Of a DNA stretch of 40,065 bases, positions 26,848 through 36,766 are shown piece after piece (the stretch's first letter is position 1; each line of letters starts with the position of its first letter). This DNA comes from Ramlibacter sp. (lineage in GTDB: Bacteria > Pseudomonadota > Gammaproteobacteria > Burkholderiales > Burkholderiaceae_C): assembly GCA_028292245.1 (NCBI GenBank), contig JAQGMS010000143.1, positions 1 to 40,065 on the forward strand, in the 5' to 3' direction. The notes below the pieces were generated by a model. It was not told the DNA's origin. It did no database searches and saw only the letters and a list, made by a program, of their open reading frames with translations. The position numbers and the translations under genes were made by a program.

Positions 26848-26939
26848 GGGCTGGATTATCGAGGGCGCTCAGTCCCCATCCTCAACAAAAAACTAAAATC
26901 AGCGGTTTCGCCCGCAATACCCCTCTTCCCCTTCCCTCC
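26848..26939. promoter_or_regulatory. Divergent promoter region between the flippase and lysS
   Basis: Ninety-two bases hold the upstream regions of two divergent units: the 14-gene sugar operon (minus) and lysS (plus). An A-rich stretch with ACTAAAATC at about 26891-26899 is a plausible -10 element for lysS, but I found no well-spaced -35 for it. For the minus strand, GATAAT lies very close to the flippase ATG, so its true promoter remains unclear. Placement is by necessity of gene direction more than by motif. Confidence 0.4.
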
Positions 26940-28478
26940 ATGTCCGACAAGAACACTTCAGCGCCACCGGCGCCGCCCATCGACGAAAACCAGCTGATCG
27001 CCGAGCGCCGCGAGAAACTCAAGGCCCTGCGCGAGGCGCAGCGGCAGGGCAAGGGCGTGGCCTTCCCCAACGATTTCAAGCCCGGCCACCATGCGGCGGA
27101 CCTGCAGCAACATCACGGTGACAAGACGACCGAACTGCTGGCTGAACAGGCGATGCCGGCCAGCATCGCCGGCCGCATGATGCTCAAGCGGGTGATGGGC
27201 AAGGCCAGCTTTGCCACCATTCAGGACGCGACGGGGCGCTTCCAGATCTACGTGACCCGGGACGACGTGGGCGAGGAAACCTACGCCGCGTTCAAGCACT
27301 GGGACCTGGGCGACATCATCGCGGCCGAAGGCAAGCTGTTCAAGACGCGCACTGGCGAGTTGTCGCTGCACGCGACCAGCATCCGCTTGCTCACCAAAAG
27401 CTTGCGGCCGATGCCCGACAAGTTCCATGGCGTAGCCGACCAGGAGGTGAAATACCGCCAGCGCTACATCGACCTGATGATGGACCCGGTCGCGCGCGAC
27501 CGCTTTGTGGCCCGCTCCAAAGCCATCAGCGGCATCCGTGAGTTCATGGTGTCGCACGGCTTTCTGGAGGTCGAGACGCCGATGCTGCACCCGATCCCGG
27601 GCGGCGCCAACGCCAAGCCTTTCGTCACCCACCACAACGCGCTGGACCAGGAGATGTACCTGCGCATCGCGCCCGAGCTGTACTTGAAGCGCCTGATCGT
27701 CGGCGGCTTCGAGCGGGTGTTCGAGATCAACCGCAGCTATCGCAACGAGGGCATCTCGGTGCGCCACAACCCCGAGTTCACCATGATGGAGTTCTACGCG
27801 GCCTACTGGAACTACCGCGACCTGATGGACTTCACGGAAACACTGATTCGCGACGCGGCGCAAAAGGCCGTCGGCACGCTGCAACTGAGCTACAGCGGCC
27901 GGCCGGTCGACCTGTCGCAGCCGTTCGAGCGGCTCACGATCCGCGAGGCCATCCTCAAGCACACCGAAGCCGGGGCGAACGTGGACGACCGGCAATGGCT
28001 GGTCAACGCCTTGCGCAAGCTCGGCATGAGCGAGGAGAAGGACAAGCTCGCGGCACGTTCGCTGGCCAGCCTGCAGGTCATGTACTTCGAGGAGACGGTG
28101 GAGGAAAAGCTCTGGCAGCCGACCTTCATCATGGAGCACCCGACCGAGATCTCGCCCCTGGCGCGCGCCAACGACGAGCGTCCCGAGGTGACGGAGCGCT
28201 TCGAGCTCTACATCACAGGCCGTGAATTCGGCAACGGCTTCTCGGAACTGAACGACGCGGAGGACCAGGCGGCGCGCTTCAACGCACAGGTCAGCGCCAA
28301 GGACGCGGGCGATGACGAAGCGATGTTCTACGACCACGATTTCGTGCGGGCCCTGGAATACGGCATGCCGCCCACCGGCGGCTGCGGTGTCGGCATCGAC
28401 CGGTTGATGATGCTGCTGACGGACAGCCCCAGCATCCGCGACGTGATCCTGTTCCCGGCCCTGCGCCGGGAAACCTGA
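26940..28478 (+). CDS. lysS: Lysyl-tRNA synthetase, class II
   Basis: Charges tRNA-Lys. The protein is 512 residues. An N-terminal OB-fold anticodon-binding domain ([19 protein letters not shown]) is followed by the class II catalytic core. Motif 2 is [20 protein letters not shown], and motif 3 is [21 protein letters not shown] near the C terminus. The ATG at 26940 was chosen over upstream in-frame codons because the family N terminus ([17 protein letters not shown]) follows directly and upstream codons lie antisense to the flippase. It is monocistronic in appearance, with nagZ convergent 2 bases away and no terminator visible between. Confidence 0.97.
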   Translation: MSDKNTSAPPAPPIDENQLIAERREKLKALREAQRQGKGVAFPNDFKPGHHAADLQQHHGDKTTELLAEQAMPASIAGRMMLKRVMGKASFATIQDATGRFQIYVTRDDVGEETYAAFKHWDLGDIIAAEGKLFKTRTGELSLHATSIRLLTKSLRPMPDKFHGVADQEVKYRQRYIDLMMDPVARDRFVARSKAISGIREFMVSHGFLEVETPMLHPIPGGANAKPFVTHHNALDQEMYLRIAPELYLKRLIVGGFERVFEINRSYRNEGISVRHNPEFTMMEFYAAYWNYRDLMDFTETLIRDAAQKAVGTLQLSYSGRPVDLSQPFERLTIREAILKHTEAGANVDDRQWLVNALRKLGMSEEKDKLAARSLASLQVMYFEETVEEKLWQPTFIMEHPTEISPLARANDERPEVTERFELYITGREFGNGFSELNDAEDQAARFNAQVSAKDAGDDEAMFYDHDFVRALEYGMPPTGGCGVGIDRLMMLLTDSPSIRDVILFPALRRET

Positions 28479-28480
28479 GG

Positions 28481-29560
28481 CTACGGCAGCAGGCCCAGCG
28501 CGTGGATGTAGTCGGGATGCGCCATCAGCGCGTCCCAAGGCATCGCGGGGCCTGCCGGCAAGAGCGCCAGGCGCCGCTGTTCGCTCGCTTCGCTGGCCTG
28601 CCACTGCCCCTTGACCTGGGCCCGCGCCAGGCCGTCAAGCAAGTCGTCGACGGCCTGCGGATCGTTCACCGACTGGTTGCACAGCGGCACCAGGTCGCAG
28701 CCGGCGTTCAGCGCGGCGACAGCGGCTTCGGTAAAGCTCAGTTCGCGGCCTTCGATCAGCCGCGCGCCGGCCATGCTCAGGTCATCGCTGATCACAGCCC
28801 CGCCGAAGCCCAGTTGACCCCGCAGGATGTCATTGAGCCAGCGGCTGGAGAAACCGGCCGGCCGCGGGTCGACCTTCGGATACACGACGTGGGCGGGCAT
28901 GACGCCGGACAGCGCCGTGTTGAGCCACTGGTACGGCGCCGCATCGTCGGCGAGGATGGCCTTGAGGCTGCGGCCATCGACCGGAATCTCGGCATGCGAA
29001 TCGGCCTTGACGAAGCCGTGACCCGGGAAGTGCTTGCCGCAATTGGCCATGCCGGCCCGCAGCAGCCCGTGCACCAGGCTCTTGGCCAGCAGCGTCACCA
29101 CGCGAGGGTCGCGATGGAAGGAACGGTCGCCGATGACGCCGCTTTCGCCCCAATCCAGGTCCAGCACCGGCGTGAAACTGAAGTCCACGCCGCAAGCGCG
29201 CAGTTCGGCGCCGAGCACGTAGCCCGCCGCCGTTGCGGCATTGGTTGCGGCCATCGCGCCGGCCGTCTGCCCGGACCCTTCCTTCATCCAGAGCTCACCC
29301 AGCGCCCGCATTGGCGGCAGGTGGGTGAAGCCGCCGGTGCGAAACCGCTGCACCCGCCCGCCCTCGTGATCCACGCAGATCAGCAAATCCTCGCCGACCG
29401 ACTTGATGTCGGCGCACAGGACCTGGAGGTGCGCCCGGTCCTGCCAGTTGCGCGCGAACAGGATGATGCCGCCGGTCATGGGATGCGCCAGGCGCCGGCG
29501 ATCGACGTCCGTCAAGGAGGTGCCGGCGATATCCAGGATCAGGGGTGCGTGGTCGCTCAT
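28481..29560 (-). CDS. nagZ: Beta-N-acetylhexosaminidase (peptidoglycan recycling)
   Basis: A cytoplasmic glycoside hydrolase family 3 enzyme that removes GlcNAc from anhydro-muropeptides during cell-wall recycling. The protein is 359 residues. [13 protein letters not shown] is the substrate loop, and KHFPGHG carries the catalytic histidine of the mobile NagZ loop. The nucleophile aspartate is expected in VISDDLSM. It is last in the lepA operon, and its ATG overlaps the acpS stop (ATGA). A single GH3 domain with no signal peptide fits the cytoplasmic role. Confidence 0.95.
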   Translation of the reverse strand: MSDHAPLILDIAGTSLTDVDRRRLAHPMTGGIILFARNWQDRAHLQVLCADIKSVGEDLLICVDHEGGRVQRFRTGGFTHLPPMRALGELWMKEGSGQTAGAMAATNAATAAGYVLGAELRACGVDFSFTPVLDLDWGESGVIGDRSFHRDPRVVTLLAKSLVHGLLRAGMANCGKHFPGHGFVKADSHAEIPVDGRSLKAILADDAAPYQWLNTALSGVMPAHVVYPKVDPRPAGFSSRWLNDILRGQLGFGGAVISDDLSMAGARLIEGRELSFTEAAVAALNAGCDLVPLCNQSVNDPQAVDDLLDGLARAQVKGQWQASEASEQRRLALLPAGPAMPWDALMAHPDYIHALGLLP

Positions 29561-29958
29561 TCAATTGCCCTTTTCTCGACGACCACAAAGCTGGCCGCGT
29601 AGTCGCTTTCGTCGGTCACGGTGACGTGGGCCACCCAGCCCTTCGTCTCGAACCAGTCCTTCAGGCCGCCGTGCAACACGATCACCGGCTTGCCGCTGGC
29701 GAGGTTGGCGATCTCGCAAAGGCGCCACGTCATGGGCATGCGCAGGCCCAGGCCGACGGCCTTGCTGAAGGCTTCCTTGGCCGAAAACCGGGTCGCCAGG
29801 TAGCGCAAGCCGCGCTCCGGCCAGCGGGCGCTGCGTGACTTCCAGACCGCCAGTTCGCCGTCGCTGAGGATCCTGCGGGCGAAGCGCTCGCCGTGCCGCT
29901 CCAGCGAAGCACGGATTCGCCGAACGTCGCAGATGTCGGTGCCGATGCCCTGGATCAT
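29557..29958 (-). CDS. acpS: Holo-[acyl-carrier-protein] synthase
   Basis: Transfers 4'-phosphopantetheine from CoA to apo-ACP. The protein is 133 residues, the usual size. [12 protein letters not shown] holds the magnesium ligand Asp8, and [13 protein letters not shown] carries the second metal ligand Glu and the CoA-binding lysine. The ATG overlaps the pdxJ stop by four bases and its own stop overlaps nagZ likewise. The pdxJ-acpS pair is conserved in proteobacteria. Confidence 0.97.
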   Translation of the reverse strand: MIQGIGTDICDVRRIRASLERHGERFARRILSDGELAVWKSRSARWPERGLRYLATRFSAKEAFSKAVGLGLRMPMTWRLCEIANLASGKPVIVLHGGLKDWFETKGWVAHVTVTDESDYAASFVVVEKRAIE

Positions 29959-30728
29959 GGCTTGGCGCTATTGTCGAAAGCGCGGGCTATGGCGGCAAGG
30001 TAGGCCTTGATCGCGGCTGCATAACCCAGCTCCAGCGCGTCCGAGACCAGCGCATGGCCGATCGAGACTTCGCGCACGCCGGGCACGGCACGCAAGAAGT
30101 CCGTCAAATTCTCGCGGCTCAGGTCGTGGCCCGCGTTGACTTCCAGCCCGGCGGCTTGGGCCGCCTTTGCGGCTTGCGCGAACGAGCGCAGCACTTCAGC
30201 CTGGCGCGGCGTGCCCCAGGCGCTGGCGTAGCTCTCGGTATACAGCTCCACCCGGTCGGCGCCGATGGCCTTGGCCTGCGCCATGGCCTGCGGCAGCGGG
30301 TCCATGAACAGGCTGATGCGCACGCCCAGCGACTTCGCTTCGTCGATGACAGGCCGCAGCCGTTCGCTGTCCGCCGGCAGGCTCCAGCCATGGTCGCTGG
30401 TTAACTGGCCCTCGCTGTCCGGGACCAGCGTGCATTGGTGCGGGCGCAATTCGCGCACGAAATCCATCAGGTTGTGGAACGGGTTGCCTTCGATGTTGAA
30501 TTCCACCCCGGGCCAGAATTTCAGCATCCGGTGCAGGTCACGGACGTCGTCGGCGCGGATATGGCGGGCATCGGGGCGGGGGTGCACCGTGATGCCTTGC
30601 GCCCCGGCCTCGAGGCACAGCGTGGCCGCGCGAGTGACGCTCGGGATGCCGAGGTGACGGGTGTTGCGCACCAGCGCCACCTTGTTGAGGTTCACCGAAA
30701 GAGCCGTCCTGGAATGGGATGAAGTCAT
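29955..30728 (-). CDS. pdxJ: Pyridoxine 5'-phosphate synthase
   Basis: Condenses 1-deoxyxylulose 5-phosphate with 3-amino-2-oxopropyl phosphate to pyridoxine 5'-phosphate. The protein is 257 residues. [15 protein letters not shown] is the N-terminal signature, [18 protein letters not shown] holds substrate-binding His/Arg residues, FNIEGNP the catalytic Glu, and [11 protein letters not shown] is a late conserved block. I chose the ATG at 30728, which overlaps the recO stop (ATGA); an in-frame extension upstream lies inside recO. The PLP made also serves the aminotransferase of the sugar locus, but no direct link is implied. Confidence 0.97.
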   Translation of the reverse strand: MTSSHSRTALSVNLNKVALVRNTRHLGIPSVTRAATLCLEAGAQGITVHPRPDARHIRADDVRDLHRMLKFWPGVEFNIEGNPFHNLMDFVRELRPHQCTLVPDSEGQLTSDHGWSLPADSERLRPVIDEAKSLGVRISLFMDPLPQAMAQAKAIGADRVELYTESYASAWGTPRQAEVLRSFAQAAKAAQAAGLEVNAGHDLSRENLTDFLRAVPGVREVSIGHALVSDALELGYAAAIKAYLAAIARAFDNSAKP

Positions 30729-31474
30729 AGGGCTTGCAGGTCGATCATCAGCTGCCGGGTGCGCAGCGTCGAGACACCGCAATGGTAGTGCAGCAGGGTG
30801 CGCAGTTGGGGCTTGAGCTCGGCCATGGTCTGGGCGGCCTGCCGCAACGTGGCGTTGAAGGGGGCGCCATCGTCGAGCGAACGCTGCAAGGCCAGCCACT
30901 GCGCGCCGCTGAGACTGCCGCGGCCTTCCTGATCGCGCGATGCGACCAGGCCCGCTTCCGGCACCAGACTGTAGCGGGCGTCCGGCTCCAGCGGCGCCAG
31001 TGTCAAGGTTTGAAGGTCGAGCGAGGGCAGCAAGCCGATCTCGCGAAGCAGCAGCAGTTCGAACGCGCGCAGCGCCGGCTCCAGCGCTTCGCCGTGTTCC
31101 GACGCCAGCACGCTCACGGCCGCGGCGTAGGTGTCGAACAGCTGGGCGTGCGGGTCGTCACGCGCCAGCAGCCGCAGCACCAGTTCGTTGAGGTAATAGC
31201 CGGAGAGCAGCGCGTCGCCGGTGGGCATGACCTGCCCGCCCACCCACTCTGCCCCCTTCAGGGTGCGGATTTCCGCGTCGCCGCCGAACGCGATACGCAG
31301 CGGCTGCAACGGCAGCAGGACGGGCCGGAAGTTGGAGCTGGGTCTCTTGGCGCCCTTGGCGACCAGCGCCACGCGGCCGTGATCGCGCGTGAACACTTCC
31401 AGGATCAGGCTGGATTCGCTCCAGTCGTAGCGGTGCAGGACGAAAGCGGGCTCGTCGGAGATGCGCTTGGCCAC
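30725..31474 (-). CDS. recO: DNA repair protein RecO
   Basis: A recombination mediator that with RecR loads RecA onto SSB-coated gaps and anneals strands. The protein is 249 residues. The N-terminal OB fold starts [21 protein letters not shown] and contains [16 protein letters not shown], the usual family blocks. No zinc cysteines are seen, which is common for proteobacterial RecO. The start is a GTG at 31474, 15 bases after the era stop and in the same frame as era. Confidence 0.93.
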   Translation of the reverse strand: MAKRISDEPAFVLHRYDWSESSLILEVFTRDHGRVALVAKGAKRPSSNFRPVLLPLQPLRIAFGGDAEIRTLKGAEWVGGQVMPTGDALLSGYYLNELVLRLLARDDPHAQLFDTYAAAVSVLASEHGEALEPALRAFELLLLREIGLLPSLDLQTLTLAPLEPDARYSLVPEAGLVASRDQEGRGSLSGAQWLALQRSLDDGAPFNATLRQAAQTMAELKPQLRTLLHYHCGVSTLRTRQLMIDLQAL

Positions 31475-31489
31475 CGCGATCCAGTACGG

Positions 31490-32401
31490 CTACTCGTAGC
31501 CGAACGACTTGACCCGGGCCTCGTCGTCGGCCCATCCGGAACGCACCTTGACCCAGATTTCCAGGAACACCTTGCAGTCCATGAGCTTTTCCAGTTCCTG
31601 GCGCGCCTCGGTGCCGATCCGCTTGAGCCGCTCGCCCTTGTCGCCGATGACCATCGCCTTGTGGCCGTCGCGCTCCACCACGATGGTGGCGGCGATCTTG
31701 ACCATCCGCTTGTGCTTGGGGCTGGGCTCTTCCTCGAACTTGTCGATGATCACCGTGGAGGTGTAAGGCAGTTCGTCGCCGGTGAAGCGGAACAGCTTCT
31801 CGCGCACCGTTTCCGAAGCCAGGAATTTTTCGGTGCGGTCCGTCAGCTCGTCCTCGGCATACCACCAGGGCTGTTCGGGGAGGTACTTCTCGCAGATCGC
31901 GAACAGGCGCTCGGCGTCTTTCGCATTCTTGGCCGACATCGGCACGAATTCCGCGAATTCGTGGCGCTTCTGCATTTCCTGCAGCCAGGGCGCCAGGTCG
32001 CCGCGCCGGTGTACTTCGTCGAGCTTGTTCGCCACCAGCAGCACCGGGATGCCCGGTTTGAGCAGCGCCAGCACCTTCGCGTCGGCCGGGGTGAACTTGC
32101 CGGCCTCGACCACGAACAGCACCAGGTCGACGTCGCCGATGGCGCCCATCACCGTCTTGTTCAGCGACTTGTTCAGCGCGGTGGTGTGGCGGGTCTGGAA
32201 GCCCGGCGTGTCGACGAAAACGAACTGGGCCAGGCCCACGGTTCGGATGCCGGTGATCCGGTGCCGGGTGGTCTGCGCCTTGCGCGAAGTGATGCTGATC
32301 TTCTGGCCCACCAGCGCATTCAGCAGCGTCGACTTGCCGACGTTCGGCTTGCCGACGATGGCGATCACGCCGCAGCGCTGGGCTCCGCTTGCTTCCATCA
32401 T
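31490..32401 (-). CDS. era: GTPase Era
   Basis: A GTPase that binds 16S rRNA in 30S maturation. The protein is 303 residues. G1 is GKPNVGKST, the switch region contains [12 protein letters not shown]3 is DTPGF, and G4 is NKLD. A C-terminal KH domain contains [17 protein letters not shown]. The start overlaps the rnc stop (ATGA; two tandem ATG codons at 32401 and 32398). The rnc-era pairing is near-universal in proteobacteria. Confidence 0.97.
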   Translation of the reverse strand: MMEASGAQRCGVIAIVGKPNVGKSTLLNALVGQKISITSRKAQTTRHRITGIRTVGLAQFVFVDTPGFQTRHTTALNKSLNKTVMGAIGDVDLVLFVVEAGKFTPADAKVLALLKPGIPVLLVANKLDEVHRRGDLAPWLQEMQKRHEFAEFVPMSAKNAKDAERLFAICEKYLPEQPWWYAEDELTDRTEKFLASETVREKLFRFTGDELPYTSTVIIDKFEEEPSPKHKRMVKIAATIVVERDGHKAMVIGDKGERLKRIGTEARQELEKLMDCKVFLEIWVKVRSGWADDEARVKSFGYE

Positions 32402-33081
32402 TTACCCTTGGCTTTCAGCGCCAGCAGCATGGCCGCGGCGGCAGCCTGCTCGCCGGCTCGGCGGGAGGCCCCGATGCCCCGCTCCACGGTGCCCAGCTCC
32501 GGAATTTCGCATTCGACGTCGAAGGTCTGCTTGTGGGCAGCGCCGAGCGTGGCAGCCACGCGGTAGATCGGCACCTTCATCTTGCGGCCTTGCAGCCATT
32601 CCTGTAGTTCGGTCTTGGGGTCCTTGGCGGTGGCGGCCATGGTCGGCTTGATCTCGACGTCGTCGAACAGGCGCCGCACCAGCGCCTCCGCGGCGCCATA
32701 CCCGCCGTCCAGGTGCACGGCGCCGATCAAGGCTTCCAGCGCATCCGCCAGGATGGAGGGGCGGCGGCTGCCGCCGGAGCGCACCTCGCCTTCGCCGAGG
32801 CGGATCAGGTCCGGCAACCCCAGGCCGATGGCGAGCTGGTGCAGGGTTTCCTGCTTGACCAGGTTGGCGCGCACCCGCGAGAGGTCGCCTTCAGGTAGGG
32901 CTTCGAGCCGGTCAAAAAGGAGCGCGGCGACCGCGAGGTTGAGGACCGAGTCACCCAGGAACTCGAGGCGCTCGTTGTGGTCGGCCGAAAAACTGCGGTG
33001 CGTCAGCGCCCGCGCCAGCAGCTGCGGGTCCGAGAACTGGTGCTGCAAGCGGGCTTGCAGTGCAATGTGCTGGCCATCCAC
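32398..33081 (-). CDS. rnc: Ribonuclease III
   Basis: A double-strand-specific endoribonuclease for rRNA processing and mRNA control. The protein is 227 residues. The signature [17 protein letters not shown] carries the catalytic Glu/Asp cluster, and a second acidic site is in [18 protein letters not shown]-terminal dsRNA-binding domain starts at about [13 protein letters not shown]. The start is a GTG at 33081; a nearby ATG is out of frame. It is 13 bases after the DUF4845 gene. Confidence 0.96.
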   Translation of the reverse strand: MDGQHIALQARLQHQFSDPQLLARALTHRSFSADHNERLEFLGDSVLNLAVAALLFDRLEALPEGDLSRVRANLVKQETLHQLAIGLGLPDLIRLGEGEVRSGGSRRPSILADALEALIGAVHLDGGYGAAEALVRRLFDDVEIKPTMAATAKDPKTELQEWLQGRKMKVPIYRVAATLGAAHKQTFDVECEIPELGTVERGIGASRRAGEQAAAAAMLLALKAKGK

Positions 33082-33094
33082 GCTTCGCCTGGAT

Positions 33095-33448
33095 CTACTT
33101 CGACTGGCCGGTGTATTTCAGCAGCAGGAAGGCCGGCCCGAACATGTGGATTTCCTTGTTGTAGGCGAACTTCACGACCACCTTGTCGCCGTTCTTGCTG
33201 ACATCCAGGTCCTTGGCGGTGACCGACTTGATGTCGTCGATCTGCGACGCCTTGTCGAAAATCTGCTTGACCTCCGCCACCGTGTTGCCGGCCGAGGCCT
33301 TTTGCGCCGCCTTCAGGATGGCCTGGTATTCGACCGCCGTGGGGAACACCTGCGCCGCCAGCACGCCGAGGCAGGCGAACACGCCCACCACGAACAGCAG
33401 GCCGATGAAGGAGATACCAGACTGTCTGGACTTGAGTCGAAGCTTCAT
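33095..33448 (-). CDS. DUF4845 pilin-like membrane protein
   Basis: The protein is 117 residues with a short basic N terminus, a [23 protein letters not shown] hydrophobic helix reminiscent of a type IV pilin N terminus (helix about 11-33), and a small soluble domain. It occurs regularly between lepB and rnc in beta- and gammaproteobacteria and is annotated as DUF4845. The function is unknown. It has no clear prepilin peptidase site: the residue before the helix is preceded by QSG rather than the usual G-F-T-L-I/E pattern. Confidence 0.85.
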   Translation of the reverse strand: MKLRLKSRQSGISFIGLLFVVGVFACLGVLAAQVFPTAVEYQAILKAAQKASAGNTVAEVKQIFDKASQIDDIKSVTAKDLDVSKNGDKVVVKFAYNKEIHMFGPAFLLLKYTGQSK

Positions 33449-33477
33449 GTTGCCAATCCCTCGGAGCAGAAGAGAAC

Positions 33478-34449
33478 CTATTCGAACGACCCGATGCGCC
33501 GGATATTGCTGAAATTCATCCAGACGAGGAAGGCCTTGCCGACAATGTTGCGGTCGGGAACGAACCCCCAGTAGCGCGAATCCTGCGAATTATCGCGGTT
33601 GTCGCCCATCATGAAATAGTGCCCTTCGGGCACCTTGCAGACAACGCCCTCGACACTGTAGCGGCAATTCTGCTGATTGGGAAACTCCATGATCTCGGCC
33701 TCGGAGAGCCCCGCGCGCCGGCTGTCGTCATTGAGCAGGCGGTGGCGGTGCGTGCCCAGGACTTCTTCGTACTGCTTGAAGTAGCGCATCATGTCTTCGT
33801 CGAAGAAATCGGGGATGGCCGCCTTGCTGACCGGCTGGCCGTTGATGGTGAGCTGCTTGTTGAGATATGCCACCTCGTCGCCGGGGACGCCGACCACCCG
33901 CTTGATGTAGTCCAGGCTCGGCTTCGGGGGATAGCGGAACACCATCACGTCGCCTCGCTGGGGCGGAGTGCCCTCGGTCAGCTTGGTATTGAGGACGGGC
34001 AAGCGCACGCCGTAGGCGAATTTGTTGACCAGGATCAGGTCGCCCACCAGCAGCGTCGGGATCATCGAGCCAGACGGGATCTTGAAAGGCTCGAACAGGA
34101 ACGAGCGCAGCACGAACACGGCGAGGATCACCGGGAACAAACCGGCCGTCCAATCCAGCCACCAGGGCTGCATCAGGATGCGCTGGCGCGCTTGCGCCAC
34201 GTCGCCGTCGACCTGGGTGATTCCCTTGGCCGTCAGGTCGGCGCGGCGCTGGGCGGCGCTGGCCTCCAGCAATGCCGCCGCCTTGCGGCGCTGCGGCAGG
34301 AAATAGAGCCGCTCGGCCAGCCAGTACAGGCCGGTGACGACCGTCGCCAGGAACAGCAGCAGAGCGAAGTTGCCCTCCACGTAACCCAGGTACCAGGCGC
34401 CGGCATAGCCGGCGAACGCCGCGAGCACCGCGGCCGTGAGGAACTGCAT
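33478..34449 (-). CDS. lepB: Signal peptidase I
   Basis: An inner-membrane serine protease that removes Sec/Tat signal peptides. The protein is 323 residues. Two N-terminal membrane spans (about 1-25 and 28-45) and a third before the catalytic region (about 102-117) are visible. The catalytic Ser128 is in IPSGSMIPTL and the base Lys183 in YIKRVVGVPGDEV. MMGDNRDNSQDSRYWGFVP is the late conserved box. It follows lepA with no gap. Confidence 0.97.
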   Translation of the reverse strand: MQFLTAAVLAAFAGYAGAWYLGYVEGNFALLLFLATVVTGLYWLAERLYFLPQRRKAAALLEASAAQRRADLTAKGITQVDGDVAQARQRILMQPWWLDWTAGLFPVILAVFVLRSFLFEPFKIPSGSMIPTLLVGDLILVNKFAYGVRLPVLNTKLTEGTPPQRGDVMVFRYPPKPSLDYIKRVVGVPGDEVAYLNKQLTINGQPVSKAAIPDFFDEDMMRYFKQYEEVLGTHRHRLLNDDSRRAGLSEAEIMEFPNQQNCRYSVEGVVCKVPEGHYFMMGDNRDNSQDSRYWGFVPDRNIVGKAFLVWMNFSNIRRIGSFE

Positions 34450-36261
34450 TTATTCCTCCACCTGAAGGATGGCGAGGAACGCTTCCTGGGGCACTTCGAC
34501 GGAACCGATCTGCTTCATTCTTTTCTTGCCTGCCTTCTGTTTTTCGAGGAGCTTGCGCTTGCGGCTGATGTCGCCGCCGTAGCATTTTGCCAGCACGTTC
34601 TTGCGCAGCGCCTTGATGGTCTCGCGGGCGATGATATTGGCGCCTATGGCCGCCTGGATGGCGACGTCGAACATCTGGCGGCTGATGATTTCACGCATCT
34701 TCGCGACCACCGCCCGTGCCCGGTACTGGGACTGGCTGCGGTGGACGATGATGGACAGCGCGTCGACCTTTTCGCCGTTGAGCAGGATGTCGACCTTGAC
34801 GACGTCGGAAGCACGGAATTCCTTGAACGTGTAGTCCATGGACGCGTAGCCGCGGCTCACCGACTTGAGCTTGTCGAAGAAATCCAGCACGATCTCGCCC
34901 AGCGGCAGCTCGTAGGTCAGCATGACTTGCTTGCCGTGGTAGGCCATGTTCAGTTGTACGCCACGCTTCTGGTTGGCCAGGGTCATCACCGGCCCGACGT
35001 ACTCCTGGGGCATGTACAGGTGCACGGTGACGATCGGCTCCCGGATTTCGGTAACCTTGCCTTGGTCCGGGATCTTCGACGGGTTTTCCACCATCATCAT
35101 CTCGCCGTCGGCCTTGAGCACCTGGTAGACCACGCTCGGGGCGGTCGTGATCAGGTCCTGGTCGAACTCGCGCTCCAGCCGCTCCTGGACGATCTCCATG
35201 TGCAGCAGGCCCAGGAAGCCACAGCGAAAGCCGAAGCCCAGCGCCTGGCTGACTTCGGGCTCGTAGTGCAGCGACGCGTCGTTGAGCTTGAGCTTTTCCA
35301 GGGCGTCGCGCAGGGAGTCGTACTGGTTGGCTTCGGTCGGATAGAGCCCTGCGAACACCTGCGGCTGGATTTCCTTGAAACCGGGCAGCGCCTCGGTCGC
35401 CGTGAATGCCGCCCCACCGGTGCCCAACTTGATCAGCGTCACGGTGTCGCCGACCTTGGCGGCCTGCAGTTCCTTGATGCCGGCGATGATGAAGCCCACC
35501 TGCCCGGCCTCCAGCGAATCGCGCGGCTCGCTGCCGGGGGTGAAGACGCCGAGGTTGTCGGCGTTGTAGGTGGCGCCGGTGGCCATCAGCTTGATGCGCT
35601 CGCCCTTGGCCAGGCGGCCGTCGACCACCCGCACCAGCATGACGACGCCGACATAGGTGTCGAACCAGCTGTCGATGATCATGGCGCGCAGGGGGCCATC
35701 GGGGTCACCGCGCGGTGCCGGGATGCGCGCCACGATCGCCTCGAGAATCTCGTCGATGCCCATGCCGGTCTTGGCCGAGCAGGGAATGGCGTGCTCCGCG
35801 TCGATGCCGATCACCTCCTCGATTTCCGCCTTCGCGTTTTCCGGATCGGCCTGCGGCAGGTCCATCTTGTTCAGGACAGGAACCACTTCGACTCCGAGGT
35901 CCAGGGCCGTGTAGCAGTTGGCGACGGTCTGCGCTTCGACGCCCTGGCTGGCATCGACGACGAGCAGCGCGCCTTCGCATGCCGACAACGAGCGCGAGAC
36001 TTCGTAAGAGAAGTCCACATGGCCCGGCGTGTCGATCAGATTGAGGTTGTAGACCTGTCCATCAAGCGCCGTGTAGCGCAGCGAAGCGGTCTGCGCCTTG
36101 ATGGTTATCCCACGCTCCTTTTCGAGATCCATCGAGTCGAGCACCTGCTCTTCCATCTCACGATCCGACAAGCCGCCGCAACGCTGGATCAAGCGGTCCG
36201 CGAGCGTGGATTTGCCGTGATCGATGTGCGCGATGATCGAAAAGTTTCTGATGTGATTCAT
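34450..36261 (-). CDS. lepA: Elongation factor 4 (ribosomal back-translocase)
   Basis: A ribosome-associated GTPase. The protein is 603 residues from the ATG at 36261 (a TTG one codon earlier is possible). [16 protein letters not shown] is the G1 loop, [12 protein letters not shown] is G3 and NKMDLP is G4. The unique C-terminal domain ends with [19 protein letters not shown]. The ribosome site is weak. It heads the lepA-lepB-DUF4845-rnc-era-recO-pdxJ-acpS-nagZ operon, in which every gap is under 30 bases. A strong intrinsic terminator lies 40-77 bases upstream on the same strand, which suggests control of entry into the operon or the end of a separate small transcript. Confidence 0.97.
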   Translation of the reverse strand: MNHIRNFSIIAHIDHGKSTLADRLIQRCGGLSDREMEEQVLDSMDLEKERGITIKAQTASLRYTALDGQVYNLNLIDTPGHVDFSYEVSRSLSACEGALLVVDASQGVEAQTVANCYTALDLGVEVVPVLNKMDLPQADPENAKAEIEEVIGIDAEHAIPCSAKTGMGIDEILEAIVARIPAPRGDPDGPLRAMIIDSWFDTYVGVVMLVRVVDGRLAKGERIKLMATGATYNADNLGVFTPGSEPRDSLEAGQVGFIIAGIKELQAAKVGDTVTLIKLGTGGAAFTATEALPGFKEIQPQVFAGLYPTEANQYDSLRDALEKLKLNDASLHYEPEVSQALGFGFRCGFLGLLHMEIVQERLEREFDQDLITTAPSVVYQVLKADGEMMMVENPSKIPDQGKVTEIREPIVTVHLYMPQEYVGPVMTLANQKRGVQLNMAYHGKQVMLTYELPLGEIVLDFFDKLKSVSRGYASMDYTFKEFRASDVVKVDILLNGEKVDALSIIVHRSQSQYRARAVVAKMREIISRQMFDVAIQAAIGANIIARETIKALRKNVLAKCYGGDISRKRKLLEKQKAGKKRMKQIGSVEVPQEAFLAILQVEE

Positions 36262-36300
36262 CAACGGGAACGCTTAAGTGATTGAAAACAATAGGGGCCG

Positions 36301-36338
36301 GAAAAGAAAAAAGGGCGCGTCGAATGGTGACGCGCCCT
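36301..36338 (-). terminator. Strong intrinsic terminator upstream of lepA
   Basis: Read on the minus strand, AGGGCGCGTC pairs with GACGCGCCCT (10 bp, 7-base loop) and is followed directly by TTTTTTCTTTTC. On the plus strand no T-run follows, so it acts on minus transcripts. It lies 40 bases before the lepA start, inside the presumed leader. Confidence 0.85.
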
Positions 36339-36375
36339 AAACCAACAATCTATGGCAACTGCGATAGTTGGAGCT

Positions 36376-36381
36376 TCATTG
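36376..36381 (-). promoter_or_regulatory. Possible -10 element for lepA
   Basis: TACAAT read on the minus strand, in the context TTGCCTACAATG, one mismatch from consensus. No good -35 hexamer is seen 16-18 bases upstream. If used, transcription would start about 25-30 bases before the terminator hairpin, making that hairpin part of the lepA leader. Confidence 0.3.
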
Positions 36382-36505
36382 TAGGCAAAAAGCCCAGGGC
36401 GTACAGATGAACCGGCGGCCAAACCGGCTCGTTGCAGACCAGCAACATGAATGTTATTCACAACTTATCAACAAAATTAGGGGGCAAGCTTTGGGACAAC
36501 ATGTG

Positions 36506-36536
36506 GGCGATCTGTGGATCGCCGGTGCACCACCGG
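36506..36536. other. Two adjacent small inverted repeats
   Basis: GGCGATC-TGTG-GATCGCC (36506-36523) and CCGGTG-CAC-CACCGG (36522-36536) are perfect 7-bp and 6-bp stems that share two bases, so they are mutually exclusive at the junction. No T-run follows on either strand. They could be protein-binding palindromes or part of a small RNA. Confidence 0.45.
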
Positions 36537-36717
36537 AATTCATCCCGTATCGTGGTTTGCGCGCTTTTTATATGCCGCTAATGGCCGATGAGGTGACCAG
36601 ATTCTATCCAAAAATGCAATTAGCTCAGCCAAAAAGTTAGCAAGCGCAAACATAAATGGGGAAACCAAGAGCCGAAATATTTTTTTCCGCTCGTGTTTTT
36701 TTGGTGACCGCCCAAAT

Positions 36718-36752
36718 AAAAAACCCCAAACCCGACCTGGGGCTGGGGCTTT
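36718..36752 (-). terminator. Intrinsic terminator of the mucD operon
   Basis: Read on minus after the mucD stop: CCCCAGCCC, a short loop, then GGGTTTGGGG and TTTTTTATTT. The outer CCCCA/TGGGG and inner CCC/GGG pairs form an imperfect GC-rich stem ahead of a six-T run. It begins about 15 bases past the mucD stop codon. Confidence 0.8.
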
Positions 36753-36766
36753 GGACGAGGCCCGGC

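Larger units (their letters stand above)
36262..36766. other. 505-base AT-rich intergenic region between lepA and mucD
   Basis: It is markedly richer in A/T than the rest of the window. It holds two minus-strand terminators (at each end), a TACAAT box read on minus near 36376-36381 that could be the lepA -10 element, two adjacent small hairpins (36506-36536) and DnaA-box-like 9-mers (36454-36473). A 90-codon plus-strand frame beginning with TTG at 36368 crosses it, but shows no ribosome site or recognisable protein, so I do not call a gene. Confidence 0.6.

Noticed and set aside
33619-36285. An 888-codon plus-strand frame opposite lepB and lepA
   Set aside because: Antisense shadow of two highly conserved genes; no start signal or domain.
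36368-36640. A 90-codon plus-strand frame in the lepA-mucD spacer, starting with TTG
   Set aside because: No ribosome site, no recognisable protein, lies over hairpins and regulatory-looking sequence; kept only as a low possibility.
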